64,000 bases of DNA from contig NW_025954962.1 of NCBI RefSeq assembly GCF_022376445.1, positions 1,302,001 to 1,366,000 on the forward strand, in the 5' to 3' direction. The position numbers were made by a program, and so were the translations under genes. Source of the DNA: Fomitopsis serialis (taxonomy: Eukaryota; Basidiomycota; Agaricomycetes; Polyporales; Fomitopsidaceae). The notes under the pieces were generated by a model that saw only the letters and a program-made list of their open reading frames with translations, was not told the DNA's origin and made no database searches. Within the stretch, counting starts at the first letter, position 1. The number at the start of each line of letters is the position of its first letter. Of the stretch, positions 23,439 through 34,261 are shown piece by piece.

Positions 23439-25285
23439 ATGTCCAGCGCCCAGAAGCAAAAGGCACTCTTGCAGAGCCACACTTACCCTCTCTCCTTCGA
23501 CCCCAAGACGTACGACCCGCTGCTGTCCGCCATCGGTACGTGCGGTGCTGGTCAAAGTAGACGCAACGTAGACTGAAGCATGGCGACTGCACTTGGCAGG
23601 AAACGCGCAGGTTGTCCTAATCGGCGACGGCTCCCATGGGACGTTCGAGTTCTACGAGCATCGAGCGAACCTCACCAAGCGCTTGATCGAAGAGAAGGGG
23701 TTCACTGCGGTAGCTGTTGAAGCTGACTGGCCGGACGCCTTCCGCGTCAACAGGTGCGCCGCCGCCACTTGCATTTGATGCGCCTCCACCAATTCGGCGC
23801 CGCCCATAGGTACATCCACGGTGGCAATCTCAGAAATGGTGTCATTCAAGATGCTCGGGATGCCTTAGCGGACTTCGAGAGGTAAGCAATTCTTGTTGGA
23901 TATCCGCTGCTAGATGTGCGACTGAGACTTCGCTCAGATTCCCCAAGTGGATGTGGAAGAACGAAGTTATGCCCGGGTTCATACAGTACATGCGGGACCA
24001 CAACGACCGCATCATGCGGGAGACCAGCGATCCATACAACAAGGTTTCCTTCTTCGGCATGGACCTCTACTCCCTGAACCGCTCGGCGGACGAGGTTATC
24101 AGGTATCTCGAGACCGTGGACCCTGAGGGTGCTAAAGCGGCTAGGAAGAAGTACGTCCCGGTGTTTGAATTGTGCGTGTGCCATGTGCTTATGTAGGCAT
24201 AGATATAACTGCTTTGAGCGATTCGGCGAAGATACCACGCGCTATGCGTACGAGACACAGTTTGGTCTCAAAAAGGTTCGTGCCTTTCGAGTTGCTCCGT
24301 CCGACCACACGCTGATGACTCGCTTCTGTAGGATTGCCACCGGGAAGTTATCCTAAATCTGCGCAACCTCCTCCACAACCGGAAGAAGTACATCGAGGAG
24401 CAGGGTCAAGCGGACGGCCATCCGGACGAGCAGCACTTCGTCGCAGAGATGAACGCGCTCGTCGTGCGGGATGCTGAGGAATACTACCGCACGATGATGT
24501 CGGAGGACACGCTGAGCTGGAACCTGCGAGACGACCACTTCGCGCGGACGCTGCGCAAGGTCGCTGACCATCTGGGCGACGGCACAGGCCGGAAGGCAAA
24601 GATTGTTGTCTGGGCACATAATTCACACATCGGCGACGCGAGGGCGACGGATATGGGTCGCAGGAGAGGTTAGTTTCACTCTTAAGCGTTTGTGTCGCGT
24701 TGCTCAATATAGCCATCTGGCAGGTGAAATCAATGTTGGACAGCGTTGCCGTGAAATTTTTGGCGCGGACAACGTCTTCAACGTCGGCTTCCTGACCAAC
24801 AGAGGTACTGTTACCGCGGCGTACGAGTGGGACGACCCCCCGCGCATCCACCGCATGAACCCCCGATCGAGCCTTCCATTGAGCGAGTGTTCGACGAATG
24901 GGCATCCGGCGACTGCTTCGTCATCACGCACAAGATCGAAAACACGCCGAATGGGAATGAGAAGCAGGAGATGTCCCCGGAGCTCTCTGAGTGAGTGATC
25001 CTTCCCTTCCCTTCCGCGCCACGCACCGCTGACGTTGGCTGGTTCACACACAGCTTCCTCAATCGCCCGCGCTACGAGCGGTTCATCGGCGTGATCTATC
25101 GCAAGGACACCGAGGTACCATCCCACTATTCGAAGTGCAGTGTCGCGGATCAGTACGACGCGGTTGCGCACATCCGGGAGTCGAGGGGCATTCGGCCCTC
25201 GAGCGGGAGGAGGACAACCAGCGGGTGGATGGGGATGTCGTGGAGACATATCCGTTTGGGGAGTAATGCTGCTGAGGCGGCGTAG
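23439..25285 (+). CDS. Erythromycin-esterase-like (PF05139-type) protein, apparent frameshift near C-terminus
   Basis: Members of this family are hydrolases of largely unknown natural substrate; only some bacterial members cleave macrolides. The start is [20 protein letters not shown]. The domain begins [19 protein letters not shown], corresponding to the usual G-E-x-x-H-G block, with Asp where Glu is normal. [20 protein letters not shown], the aromatic-rich [48 protein letters not shown] and the [20 protein letters not shown] block follow. About seven introns splice in frame. Near the end the frame reads ..[15 protein letters not shown] and stops at 25285. One extra base at the CCC run (25196-25198) would instead give [13 protein letters not shown]...ETYPFGE, the normal family ending, with a stop at 25264-25266. 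It is probably intracellular, with no signal peptide. Confidence 0.8.
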
Positions 25286-25950
25286 ATGGGTGTGGCGCGG
25301 TATGGCGGAGAAAACAGCAGCGGCAGAGATGGACATGGCATAGCATGCAGTGTATTTTTGGCCGACATCACTTTGTACCATAGCCAATTCGCTGGTGCAG
25401 TGGCGGTACGTACTGCAATTGTGTTGGTACCGTACTAGCTACAAGCCGTCGCTCGGCTAAGCCTAATCGCTGATTATTGTTCAGCACCGTCCAGCTGGGT
25501 CTGATCATGTTCTGCTGCTAGCTTCGCCCGCTGCCGAGCTCTCGGTGCCGTGAGCAATTTATCCCGGAGGCGCTCGCGGGTTCTGCGGTGAGGGAGAAGT
25601 GAGCATTGGACGTCCTCGACATTGCAGCGGGCGATGCATGCGAAAAAGACAGATCTGGCGTGGGGCGGACACCTGCGACGGACAGTCACGGACTGCGAGC
25701 ATATGGTGATCAACGGTGCGCAGTCGCGACGTGCGAAGGTCGCGTCGGGGGCAACTATCTGGGATGGGATCTGGTGAGGTCAGTCCCGGCCTCTGGACCT
25801 TGTCCAGCTTGGCTCCGAGGCACAACAACCATCCCGCCCCTTATACTCACCACCCCGCCGTCGCGGCCCTCCTCTCGCTGTCTCCTCCAGTCCGCAGGAT
25901 GCTGGACGTCCCTGCCGTGGCCTCCTGCTAGTCGGCCTCGCATTGCCGTC
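25286..25950. other. Intergenic upstream of the membrane-protein gene
   Basis: This 665 bp should contain the 3' UTR of the esterase-like gene and the promoter of the gene starting at 25951. No supported gene is present. Confidence 0.35.
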
Positions 25951-27446
25951 ATGTCCTTCGTTAAGCATGTTCTCTCCCTTCTGGTCATATTGCTCTCGCT
26001 CGCGTCGCGCTCGGTGTTGGTGGCGGCAGCGGGCGTGCAGAAAGAGACGATTGGCATTGCAAGCCCGGACGTCGTCTACTCCACGGGATGGAGCACTGTG
26101 TCGAACGCGGCCGGGTCGTTCATGCAGACGAGCGGCAAAGCGAACGAGGTGGAAATATTCCTCCCAGGTGCGTGTCTCAGCCGATGGTCTGAAGTTCCAG
26201 AACGCTGATGATGATATCTGTGCAGCCGGCACAGTTTCTCTGTCCTATGTCGGCTTTAAGCAGACCGGCGGAGCACTGTACGCCGTTTGTCTGGACTGTG
26301 GATCGTCGGGAAAGCGATTGCTACTATTGAACGCATCCGACCCGAACGCCGACTCTTCGACTCCGGTGCGTATGCATCGCCTTGACTACTGGAGTTATCT
26401 AGACACGCTGTCAAATAGGTTGTGTTGTTCTCGTTCGCCGGCCTGGATCCCACGACCGCGCATAATCTGCAGGTCGTGAATTCTGCCGACCCTGCATTCG
26501 GTGATACCAGCGTACTCACATTTAAAGAGCTGGACATCACCGTGGACACTACTGGTATCGTACATTTTACCGCCTCGCCGTGATGCTCAGACTGACGTCT
26601 CGTCACTCCTCAGCCTCGACGTCTTCGAGTACGAGTGCAACCACATCAACTACTACCACAAGCTCTTCCACATCGTTGAGCACATCTAAGACTACATCAT
26701 CATCATCTGCTGTATCAATAGCACCAGCACCCTCTCGCAGTCAACATCGCTCTCCACCACCTCGATCTCCACCTTGACCTCCTTGTCCACCACCTTAGCA
26801 CCAACCACCACCCGCACAACCTCTTCCTCGTCGGCCTCATCCAGCACTACCTCGCCCGCTGGCTCGCTCTCCCGCTCCGGGCTCTCCACCGGCACCATCG
26901 TCGCCGCCGCCGTCTCCTCCGCCGGGGCGGTCCTCCTCCTCCTCGGATTCGCCATCTGCCTCCTCTACCGTGCGCGCAACCGCCAGCTCCGCTCTGACTT
27001 CGAGTCCAACTCCCTTGCCTCGGGGCTCACCCGCCAAATCAGCGCGCCCTCCGTCGTCGCCGTCCCCTTCGAGGAGGCGCCTGCTGCCGCCGTCTCAGCG
27101 TACACGCCGCCCCGCAGCGCGACGTCCGGCAGGCCGAATTCATGGGGCAATTTCAGGCGGCGGTCGTACAGGACAGGCGCGGCCCTAGCGTCGGCGATGG
27201 GCGCTGCCCAGCAGAGGGACGGCGTCATGAGCTCGATGTCCTCCGAGTCAGTGCCGCTGCGCCCGCGGAATCCGTACGAAGGCGTCATCCAGCCTGACGT
27301 ACCCATCGACTATCCTTCACACGTGCCCAGGACTCCAGGTGAGCATGCTTCGTGCAGACGTTGCAACGGCGTTCTCAGGTGGCTGACTACCCATTCGATT
27401 CATAGGCACTCCAGGGACCAGTCGCCAGCGCGGAATGTTCAGGTAG
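25951..27446 (+). CDS. Secreted-type single-pass membrane protein with Ser/Thr-rich stalk
   Basis: The start MSFVKHVLSLLVILLSLASR is a signal peptide, with likely cleavage after ..VLVAAAG. The ectodomain of about 170 residues (VVYSTGWSTVSNAAGSFM, GTVSLSYVGFKQTGGALYAV, a CLDC pair) looks like a compact beta domain. A Ser/Thr stalk, probably O-mannosylated, follows, and then one membrane helix (GTIVAAAVSSAGAVLLLLGF, about 26,900-26,960) with a basic RARNRQLR stop-transfer. The cytosolic tail ends GTSRQRGMFR with TAG at 27444-27446. About five introns are used. In the stalk, the frame is kept by an intron at about 26675-26721 (GTTGAG..AATAG, 47 nt). This layout is common among basidiomycete surface proteins of unknown role. 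Confidence 0.75.
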
Positions 27447-28328
27447 CGACGGCGGGCGGGCGGCGACTCGGACTCTTCTTACAGTATAATTTGCTTTACT
27501 TGGGGTCGCCAAGCTGCACGCCCGGCCGCAGCTCGCGCGACGCGACTCTATTCCAGAACCTACCGGCGCACGTCAGGCCGGTTACCACAGCGTCGCGACG
27601 CGGGCCCAGCGATAGGCCTGCATCATATCATGAACTTCGCTGCTTCGCGCATTGCGCTCTGGACAGGGCCAGAACTGCCTCGCAACCGTAATCCCTGCTT
27701 GTATCTACGCACTTACACACGGTCGGGTTGACCCCGGCCTCGCCCTTACCTTAGCCGTGCCCTAAACCATGTCCCTGCTGGCCCAGGTCGGACTGTTGGA
27801 ACGTAACGAATCGAACGCGGACTCCGTAGCCTGTAATATTTCCACTCCTGTATAATGTTGCTCGTTCCGGGAAATACACAAGGGGAGGCAGCGGCGCTGT
27901 GTGCCGTATACAAGAACATACGAATCGTGCAATGCCCAGCAGATGCCACTGCTCTGAATAAGTAATAAGGAGGGAGGACTCTACGCGTACACGATTATAG
28001 TAAGTGCTTCATATAGGTGTCAAAAGGGTAACCAATCTGGGGTGATCCAACGTAACATATTGCTCCGAAAGAGGCGTGAGGACCGGGGGCGGGAAAATAA
28101 CGATGAACTCCTGGCGATCCGCTGCGAGAGTTACGAGTGCTACAATGACTGCAAAGGAGGGGTGAACGAAGATCGAAGGTATATGGCACAGAAGGTATAT
28201 AATGCAACAAGCGGGAAAAGCATTTGGGGGTAACGCAGAGGGGAGACGTAAGTAGACACGAGAGCTTACGAGGGGGAATTATGTGGCACTTCAGTCACCT
28301 ATAATATCCACCTCTCATCAGCACTGGC
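27447..28328. other. Convergent intergenic region
   Basis: This 880 bp of relatively AT-rich sequence lies between two converging genes. Short open frames on both strands have no recognisable content. I see no RNA gene. Confidence 0.35.
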
Positions 28329-30365
28329 TCAAGAATCTGAAGGACGAAACTCACGATCCCGCCAGAACTCAGAAATATTCTCCAACACCTCGATCACGAC
28401 GCTGCCCTTGTACATGAGCGCATGGTCCGCTCCCTCGATAACCTTAACGAAGCATCTATCGCGGCCCATCGTGTTCTCCATCCAGCGCACCGCGTTCTCC
28501 GCGATGCGCTCGTCGTGCTCGCCGTACCACACGCGCACCGTGTGCGGGTACGCCGCGTACGAGAAGCCCCACGGCTGCCGGTCGTGGTTCAGGATCTGCA
28601 CAAGGTCGCGGTGCGTGCCTTGGCGGACTCGGCGTGCGAGGCTGCCACGAGCGCGTTGCCCAGCATCGCTTGGAAGCTGGCAGGCGTGTCGTCGGCTTCG
28701 GGAATTGGACTCGGGGGGAAGGCGTGGACAGGGCAGGGCGCTCACCGACGCACAAGGAGATAGACCGTCGTCCATTGGCGCGTAAGGCGAAGGGGTCATC
28801 GTCCGGGAAGTCGATCGACGCTGCGTTCATTGAGGATGGAGAGGTCGCCACAGCTGGAGGCGTGGAGGTAGATTTGATCCGTATCGTATCCGAAAAGTCA
28901 AGACCATCAAGGTCGAGATTGTCGAGGCCGAGCCCAACGTCCGCGTTGGCTTGCGGCAGGGGTGACGGAAGCCGAGGTACTGGCGGTGGCCCTGCGGGCG
29001 ACGTTGGTGAAGGTTTCTTCCCTTTAAGATTACCCATAGACCGCAGGACCTTCAATTTGGTCCCACTGCGATGGCCACCGTCTTGCGGAGACTGCGGCTG
29101 CCCGCTTTTGAGTCGTCCAAGGAAGCTGCGCGACGCCTTCCGCTGGATCGCCTTGCTTGAGGTCGCCTCTGCGCCTTTTTGGTCCGAATTCGTGCTCTTC
29201 CGCCCGAGACTTGTCTGGCTCTCAAAGCATCCATCGAAATCACGCAGGTCATCGTACTCGCTGAAAGCAATTGACGAGATGCTTGGTCTGGGATCCACGT
29301 CAGTCTTGGTCTCGAGGTGTGAGGTGGATTGACGCGTTGGCGTTGGCGTTGAGTCAGAACGGGACGCTATGGGTGAGGGAGAAGTAACAGGAGACTTGGA
29401 TGCGACAGGTGAGGCGACAGGGGAACTGGCGTCGAATCCGATTCCCTCAAACTGGAACGAAGGGGGTTTGCCGATCATCCAGGCTTGTATCTTCCACTCG
29501 GCGGCCTGAGCAGTCTTGAGTATGCCGTTCGGAACGTACTTCAGCCACTTGTAGCCAGCTGTATACGACCAGATAAACAGCCGTTCGATCCATCCAGCAT
29601 GCGCTCCACTCACCACCTTCTCCCCCTCCAACCCAAGGGGCCAAGAGACAGACTTCGCCTCGTACCCGCTCTGGATACTTGTTAGCGAAGGCCAGGGCAT
29701 ACGGTGCCCCTGCAGAGTGCGCCATCACACTGCATTGGTCGATTTTCAGCCTGTCAAGCACCTCCTCTACGACGTGAGCCCACTCTGGAATTCCCCGCGC
29801 CGACTTGCTCCTCGGGCTGTCTGTTCGGCCTAGGCCCCAGCTACAGACGGGAATCAAACTCTAAGTCTCTACAAAGATGAGAAAGCATACCGGTCGATAG
29901 TGATCAGTCTGATATTCAGACACTCCGCCATCTCGTCATAGAGGCCCATGATATGCCTCACGCACCCCAGCCCGAGGAAGACGACGACAGGGTGACCTGT
30001 CGGACTGCCCAAGTCGGACAGACTGACATTCAAAGGGTGGTCCTCCGACGCATGCGGGAAACGAGTCAGAGGGAGAAGAGTAGTGAGACGGGCAGAGCGG
30101 AGGTACTGAGCGATGGCCTGTGACGGTGAGTTGGTTGGCGGTTTTGTCAAGGTCGACAGATCAAACCCAGGTATAGGCGGTTGATCGGAGGTAGTCGAGT
30201 AGGAGAAAATGGAGGATTCGCGGCGGCCTTCAGAGCGAGTGGATGACCCGTTCCGGGTATCGATCTGTGATACTGGAAGCCGGGGGAAGGAGCGGGATAG
30301 ATGTAATGGTCGAGGACCAGGTGACGGTGCAAGTACTCGAGAGAGAGTCCGTTGCACCTCCTCAG
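28329..30365 (-). CDS. Alpha/beta-hydrolase with large low-complexity insertion (apparent frameshift)
   Basis: The catalytic fold is clear: VVVFLGLGCVRHIMGLYDEM (first strand and oxyanion loop), LITIDR-WGLGRTDSPRS across an intron, a nucleophile elbow CSVMAHSAGAPYALAFANKY (Ser in A-H-S-A-G), and the late His in VKVIEGADHALMYKG. Between the cap helix (WKIQAWMIGKPP) and ASFQAMLGNALVAASHAE lies a Ser/Pro-rich insertion of about 250 residues (about 29,460-28,690). An intron (GTGAGC..CGAAG, about 28,750-28,700) sets the frame, but it is then lost at the plus-strand CC 28618-28619. One added base restores ..HAESAKGTHRDLVQILNHD through to the stop. The frame is open upstream to about 30,480 with no ATG, so the gene very likely continues into the Ser-rich block at 30366-31991. 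The substrate is unknown. Confidence 0.72.
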
Positions 30366-31991
30366 CTATAGTGTCGACGGATGACCGAGATACCGGGTAG
30401 GCCTCTTCTTGGGGTTTCGACGGCTGAGGGCTCGGTTCGGGCTGCTCGTGGACAGTCTCGCGGGCATCTCGTGGCCGAAACTGCGAGCATAAGATGACTT
30501 TCGCGAGCGTGCTCGTTGAGCAGGTGGGGCGTGCGCGCGAATGATTTCCGAGATGGACGGCGCCACTGCCCTCGAAGGGCCCGCGATATGGTAGCTGTCA
30601 TACACACTCGTAGACGGGACACTAGTCTCCTGCGAAGTGATTGACGGAACACTGGTTTCCTGCGAAGTGTACGACGAATCTGTGAAGCTAGCGGAGTTTG
30701 GGCTGGGGCCGGAGGTGGAAGAATAAGTGCTGGTCGGCCTGGACCATAATACGTAGCTCGTTGGCGTGGTCTGTTCCTTGGCGATGATTGACTGGTTCGT
30801 GGGCGTGGCAGTGGAAATGGAAGGCGGGCTGCGGGCAAAGAGAATGCTGCCGGGACGTGGAGGAGTAGGTGGACGTGGGGGAGTAGATGGATCCAGCGCA
30901 CTAGGCGCGATAGACGAATGGCGCGATGACCTCGTGGAAACAGATCTGGCAGGTCGCGAAGGATAAACTGGGTGAGATGAAGTTGAAGTGATTGTGGGTG
31001 GGCTGCGAGCAGACGCAGGACGACGTTTCTTCCTATGCTCGCGCTGTTCAGACCAACTCCGGACAGGCGCATGTTCCGTCTCCTCGTCCTCATCCGAGTC
31101 CTGCGAGCGTGGGGAAGTGGCAGTCTGGCCGACCCTGCCCAAGACCACTCCAGGAGGAGGTTTCGGTAGCGGGGGATGATACAGCGGATGATGTCCAGTC
31201 TTCGATGCTTTCTTCCGACCAGACAGCCCGCCAGATCCGGTGTAGTGGTCGTCAGAGAAGCTGTCGTTCATACCGTCCACCAACGCATCCATCGTCTCCA
31301 CCCCAGGTACGGGCGCAGCGACCACCACCGGCAGGGTATACACGGGATCCCGGAACAAATGGTCATCTACGGGAGTCTGTGGTGCATCATAGTGACTGAG
31401 CACTGAGGAGGCCGAGTCTACGAGGGATATGTTGAAGGGTCGGTTATGGAACGCGAGTTCGTCGAAGTCGTCAAGATAAGAAGACCCGGTGTGTCTCTGG
31501 GAACGCGAACGACGCCTCGCGTAGCGATCATCGGACATCGATAGTTCGTAACCGCCCATTGTAGGGAAGGGCTGGGACTCTATTTGCGATGGCACGACCT
31601 TTTTCTTGCCGCGCTGTCGCTCGCTGCTCCGAGTCCTGGCGCTGTGGAGGGAGACTTGGTCCTGCCTCGAGCTCCGGGACGACCGTCTGCTATGACGGCC
31701 CTGACGAGAACCTTGACGCGAGACGCCAGTCAAAATGGCTTCGGAGGGGTCCTGCAAGGAATGGAACGACGATGGTGACATGGACTCATCACCGACGCGA
31801 GACTGTCCCGGCGTCGGAGACATCGAGGGAAGAGAGGGGTCAATGGACGAGACCGACTTCTTCTTCGTCCGCTTCAGAGACAAGAAGGATGTCCTGGACG
31901 ACTTCCTAGAGACTCGGTGCTGCAGCGGAGGCGGATCGATTTCGTAGGAGCTGTACGCATTGGGTGGCGAGCGGGTCGAAGTGGAAGCCAT
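30366..31991 (-). CDS. Ser/Pro-rich protein, probably the N-terminal part of the adjacent hydrolase
   Basis: An open stretch of about 540 codons begins MASTSTRSPPNAYSSYEID at 31991; an in-frame ATG at 32030 would add 13 residues. It is basic and Ser-rich (SRKSSRTSFLSLKRTKKK, SRQGSRQGRHSRRSSRSS) and disordered-looking, with a duplicated SQETSVPS(I/S)TSQETSVPS segment near 30,640. It stops at 30366 only in this frame. A -1 shift near 30,460 gives ETVHEQPEPSPQPSKPQEEA, then VDTIAEEVQRTLSRVLAP, flowing straight into the hydrolase, which itself has no ATG. One lost base, or an unrecognised intron, would make one gene of about 1,100 codons. Its role is unknown, and phosphorylation-rich scaffolding is a guess. 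Confidence 0.6.
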   Translation of the reverse strand: MASTSTRSPPNAYSSYEIDPPPLQHRVSRKSSRTSFLSLKRTKKKSVSSIDPSLPSMSPTPGQSRVGDESMSPSSFHSLQDPSEAILTGVSRQGSRQGRHSRRSSRSSRQDQVSLHSARTRSSERQRGKKKVVPSQIESQPFPTMGGYELSMSDDRYARRRSRSQRHTGSSYLDDFDELAFHNRPFNISLVDSASSVLSHYDAPQTPVDDHLFRDPVYTLPVVVAAPVPGVETMDALVDGMNDSFSDDHYTGSGGLSGRKKASKTGHHPLYHPPLPKPPPGVVLGRVGQTATSPRSQDSDEDEETEHAPVRSWSEQREHRKKRRPASARSPPTITSTSSHPVYPSRPARSVSTRSSRHSSIAPSALDPSTPPRPPTPPRPGSILFARSPPSISTATPTNQSIIAKEQTTPTSYVLWSRPTSTYSSTSGPSPNSASFTDSSYTSQETSVPSITSQETSVPSTSVYDSYHIAGPSRAVAPSISEIIRAHAPPAQRARSRKSSYARSFGHEMPARLSTSSPNRALSRRNPKKRPTRYLGHPSTL

Positions 31992-32592
31992 CAAGGGATA
32001 TGGTAGTTCTCGGAAGCGACAGTAATGCAAAGGAACGAGTCAATGGTGGCCTGGTCGAGCTGGCAGAGGCCCGCCGCCGTCAGTGTCGTCGCAGTCGTCG
32101 ACTGTCGTGGTGGTGAGCGACCAGAGAGAAGCTGGCCGTAAATTGATGCGAGACCGGGGATCAGCCGGGACGCGTATCCCGAGCGCCATGAACCTCAGTG
32201 CCTCACACAATTGACTGCTCGTACCGTCTCTACCCAAGTACCATCTCCCACATCATGCAGTCATGGCTGGCAACGCACAACATATATGTTTATATCACAC
32301 GAGAAAATCGCGGGGAAAACGCCCTGAGTGTTACAGGGAGTGTATCAGAAGTTAAGTAACAGAAAGTATCGGCGCCTAAGTCGACGCTAGAAGACCTGCT
32401 GAAGCGAGCCTACGCCCGACAACAAGTCAGGCATTGAGGTGCAGGTGGGTACAGGGAGGTGTATACAAGATGTACGGACCGATACAGTGGGCACACGAAC
32501 ACGGTAGCTTCGCATCCGAGCAAGTGTTGAACCTAATTCATGATCTCGTGAGTTGTATGTACTTTGAGCTCACGTTTAAGCGGGACGTACCA
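31992..32592. other. Intergenic upstream of the Ser-rich gene
   Basis: This 600 bp contains the promoter of the minus-strand gene starting at 31991 and the 3' UTR of the F-box gene ending at 32593. The stretch ACAACATATATGTTTATATC near 32,277 is AT-rich. No gene is seen. Confidence 0.35.
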
Positions 32593-33702
32593 TCAAAATG
32601 AGCATGGCTGAAAAGACAGGACAATGTTGCGCTCGCCGCAAGCCGTAAATAGTGGACGGTATAAATCCTTCGTCTCAGGGTTCGGTGGGAACGACATGGG
32701 CGGCGAGATGAGTAGCTGTCGAAGAGCAGAAAGAATGTCGGACGTGACAAGGTCTGTCCAACTCGCAGGGACAACACAGACATCACGACCGACCACTTCC
32801 AGCACTTGCAGATTCCTACAGGACTCGGCTATGTGCACGAGCATTGGACCGCCCATGTAAAGGCCCGACAGGCGAAGTTTGTGAATAGCCGGGTTCCTGG
32901 GAGGCGCCTCTCTCCAGAACACATGATCCAGGTGAGAGGAACGGTGCTCGTAGGAAAGGGTTTCTAGCCTGGGGCAACGTGCCATTAATATGCAGACGAG
33001 CTGATCCGTCGTCCTGGAGTTTGACACGTCGCGGATACACACTTGCAAGGAACGCAAAGTGTCCAGCGAGTCGTGAACGAGGTCAATCATCGACCCGGAA
33101 ACGACAGCGACGTTGTCCACCGTAAGGCTGGTGAGACGGCCGCACGACGTGGACCACGAGAGGACAGTCAGCTCGAGGTTGGACAGGATAAGCGACTGTA
33201 GGCGAACGAATCTGCAGGCCATCATGTCGTCCCACTCCAGCGAGCATGTTCTTGCCCATGGCTCGGCTTGTGTATAGCTCCCGTCAACGCAGAGCTCAGT
33301 CACTGTTTGCGGGCTGATCAGGAATTGCAGGAACCTCTCCGCAGCGACTGCCAAACTGCCCCCGAGGGCGACCTTCTGCAGCCCACCGAGGCTCAAAATG
33401 CGTCGGAGGCTCGCCATGAGCTCCGCCGAGCATCCGCGGCCTATGGGGCGGTCGACGGCCGGGCGAAGCTCGATGCCTCGGACTAGGAAGGCTAGGTGTG
33501 GGTTTCCTCCAATCGACCGCGCGAAGGATACGCATGCAGTGGATGTGTAGAGAGTGGGGCGCAAGTAAAGATGTTTCCTGACGTGTTCGAGCCACGCCGG
33601 AGAAACCAACGCCAAACGGGTGAAGTCTCGCGGCCACCAGTGGTCGTATGCGTTGAGAATGTGGGGTATGAGGTCGTCAACTAGTCGAGGGCCAGCATGC
33701 AT
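32593..33702 (-). CDS. F-box-like / leucine-rich protein
   Basis: This is a single exon of about 370 codons from the ATG at 33702 (MHAGPRLVDDLIPHILNAYD); an in-frame ATG at 33753 would add 17 residues. The N-terminus is a degenerate F-box (LIPHILNAYDHW.. RLALVSPAWLEHVRKHLYLR) of the kind found in hundreds of Agaricomycete proteins. The remainder consists of irregular leucine-rich stretches (LQSLILSNLELTVLSW, LTSLTVDNVAVVSG, LRSLQVCIRDVSNS, LETLSYEHRSSH). It probably acts as an SCF substrate adaptor, by analogy only. It is intact, and is the second F-box gene in the window, unrelated in detail to the one at 4.6-6.2 kb. Confidence 0.7.
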   Translation of the reverse strand: MHAGPRLVDDLIPHILNAYDHWWPRDFTRLALVSPAWLEHVRKHLYLRPTLYTSTACVSFARSIGGNPHLAFLVRGIELRPAVDRPIGRGCSAELMASLRRILSLGGLQKVALGGSLAVAAERFLQFLISPQTVTELCVDGSYTQAEPWARTCSLEWDDMMACRFVRLQSLILSNLELTVLSWSTSCGRLTSLTVDNVAVVSGSMIDLVHDSLDTLRSLQVCIRDVSNSRTTDQLVCILMARCPRLETLSYEHRSSHLDHVFWREAPPRNPAIHKLRLSGLYMGGPMLVHIAESCRNLQVLEVVGRDVCVVPASWTDLVTSDILSALRQLLISPPMSFPPNPETKDLYRPLFTACGERNIVLSFQPCSF

Positions 33703-34261
33703 CTTGGTGATCAGTCGTTGCGGAGAACGGACGGTAGGCACGGCGCAGTGCAACTGCGAGGCAGCATGCCTGGCAGCAGCCTGCGAACAAGCAGAGCTCG
33801 ACCCGGAGCCTGGAGTGAAACAGACTCACCTGCTGGGCGTGCCAGTGGCAGCGAGGACCCCGTCCAATCACCGCCCGTCTTGTTCTTAGCCCATTGCCTC
33901 ATTGGATCATCACGTGAAGGGGTTCGATCTAGATCTGGCCGATGGAGGATCGCGATTCACTGTTGCGGGGAAGACTCAAAGCAGACTCCGGCAATTGCCA
34001 ATGCAAAGCGCGTTCGACGCTGTATGAGACTCGTCCTCGACGTCTCTGCTGTGTAGCGCATGGCGACAATGTTTCACCGTTCCACGCTGGGAGTGCCGGA
34101 TTCTCGGCAGAGACAACCTGCCGGACTACACTCAATCAGATTATTTGAAACCATCCGGTGTCTTTCGGTCTTGCTGCGATAAGACATGCTTGGGCACGAC
34201 CAGCGAGTGGGGCTTGCTTTCGTTCTGACCATTCGCTGATTGTACGCATACTGGTTCCACA
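33703..34261. promoter_or_regulatory. Divergent intergenic region, F-box gene / amino-acid transporter
   Basis: This 560 bp between divergent starts (33702 minus, 34262 plus) has no supported gene and no clear motif. Confidence 0.35.

Noticed and set aside
26692..26955. Minus-strand open frame rich in Glu/Val
   Set aside because: Antisense of the Ser/Thr-rich stalk; composition is explained by the repeat.
28634..29332. 232-codon plus-strand open frame
   Set aside because: Mirror of the Ser/Pro-rich insertion of the hydrolase on the minus strand; no independent support.
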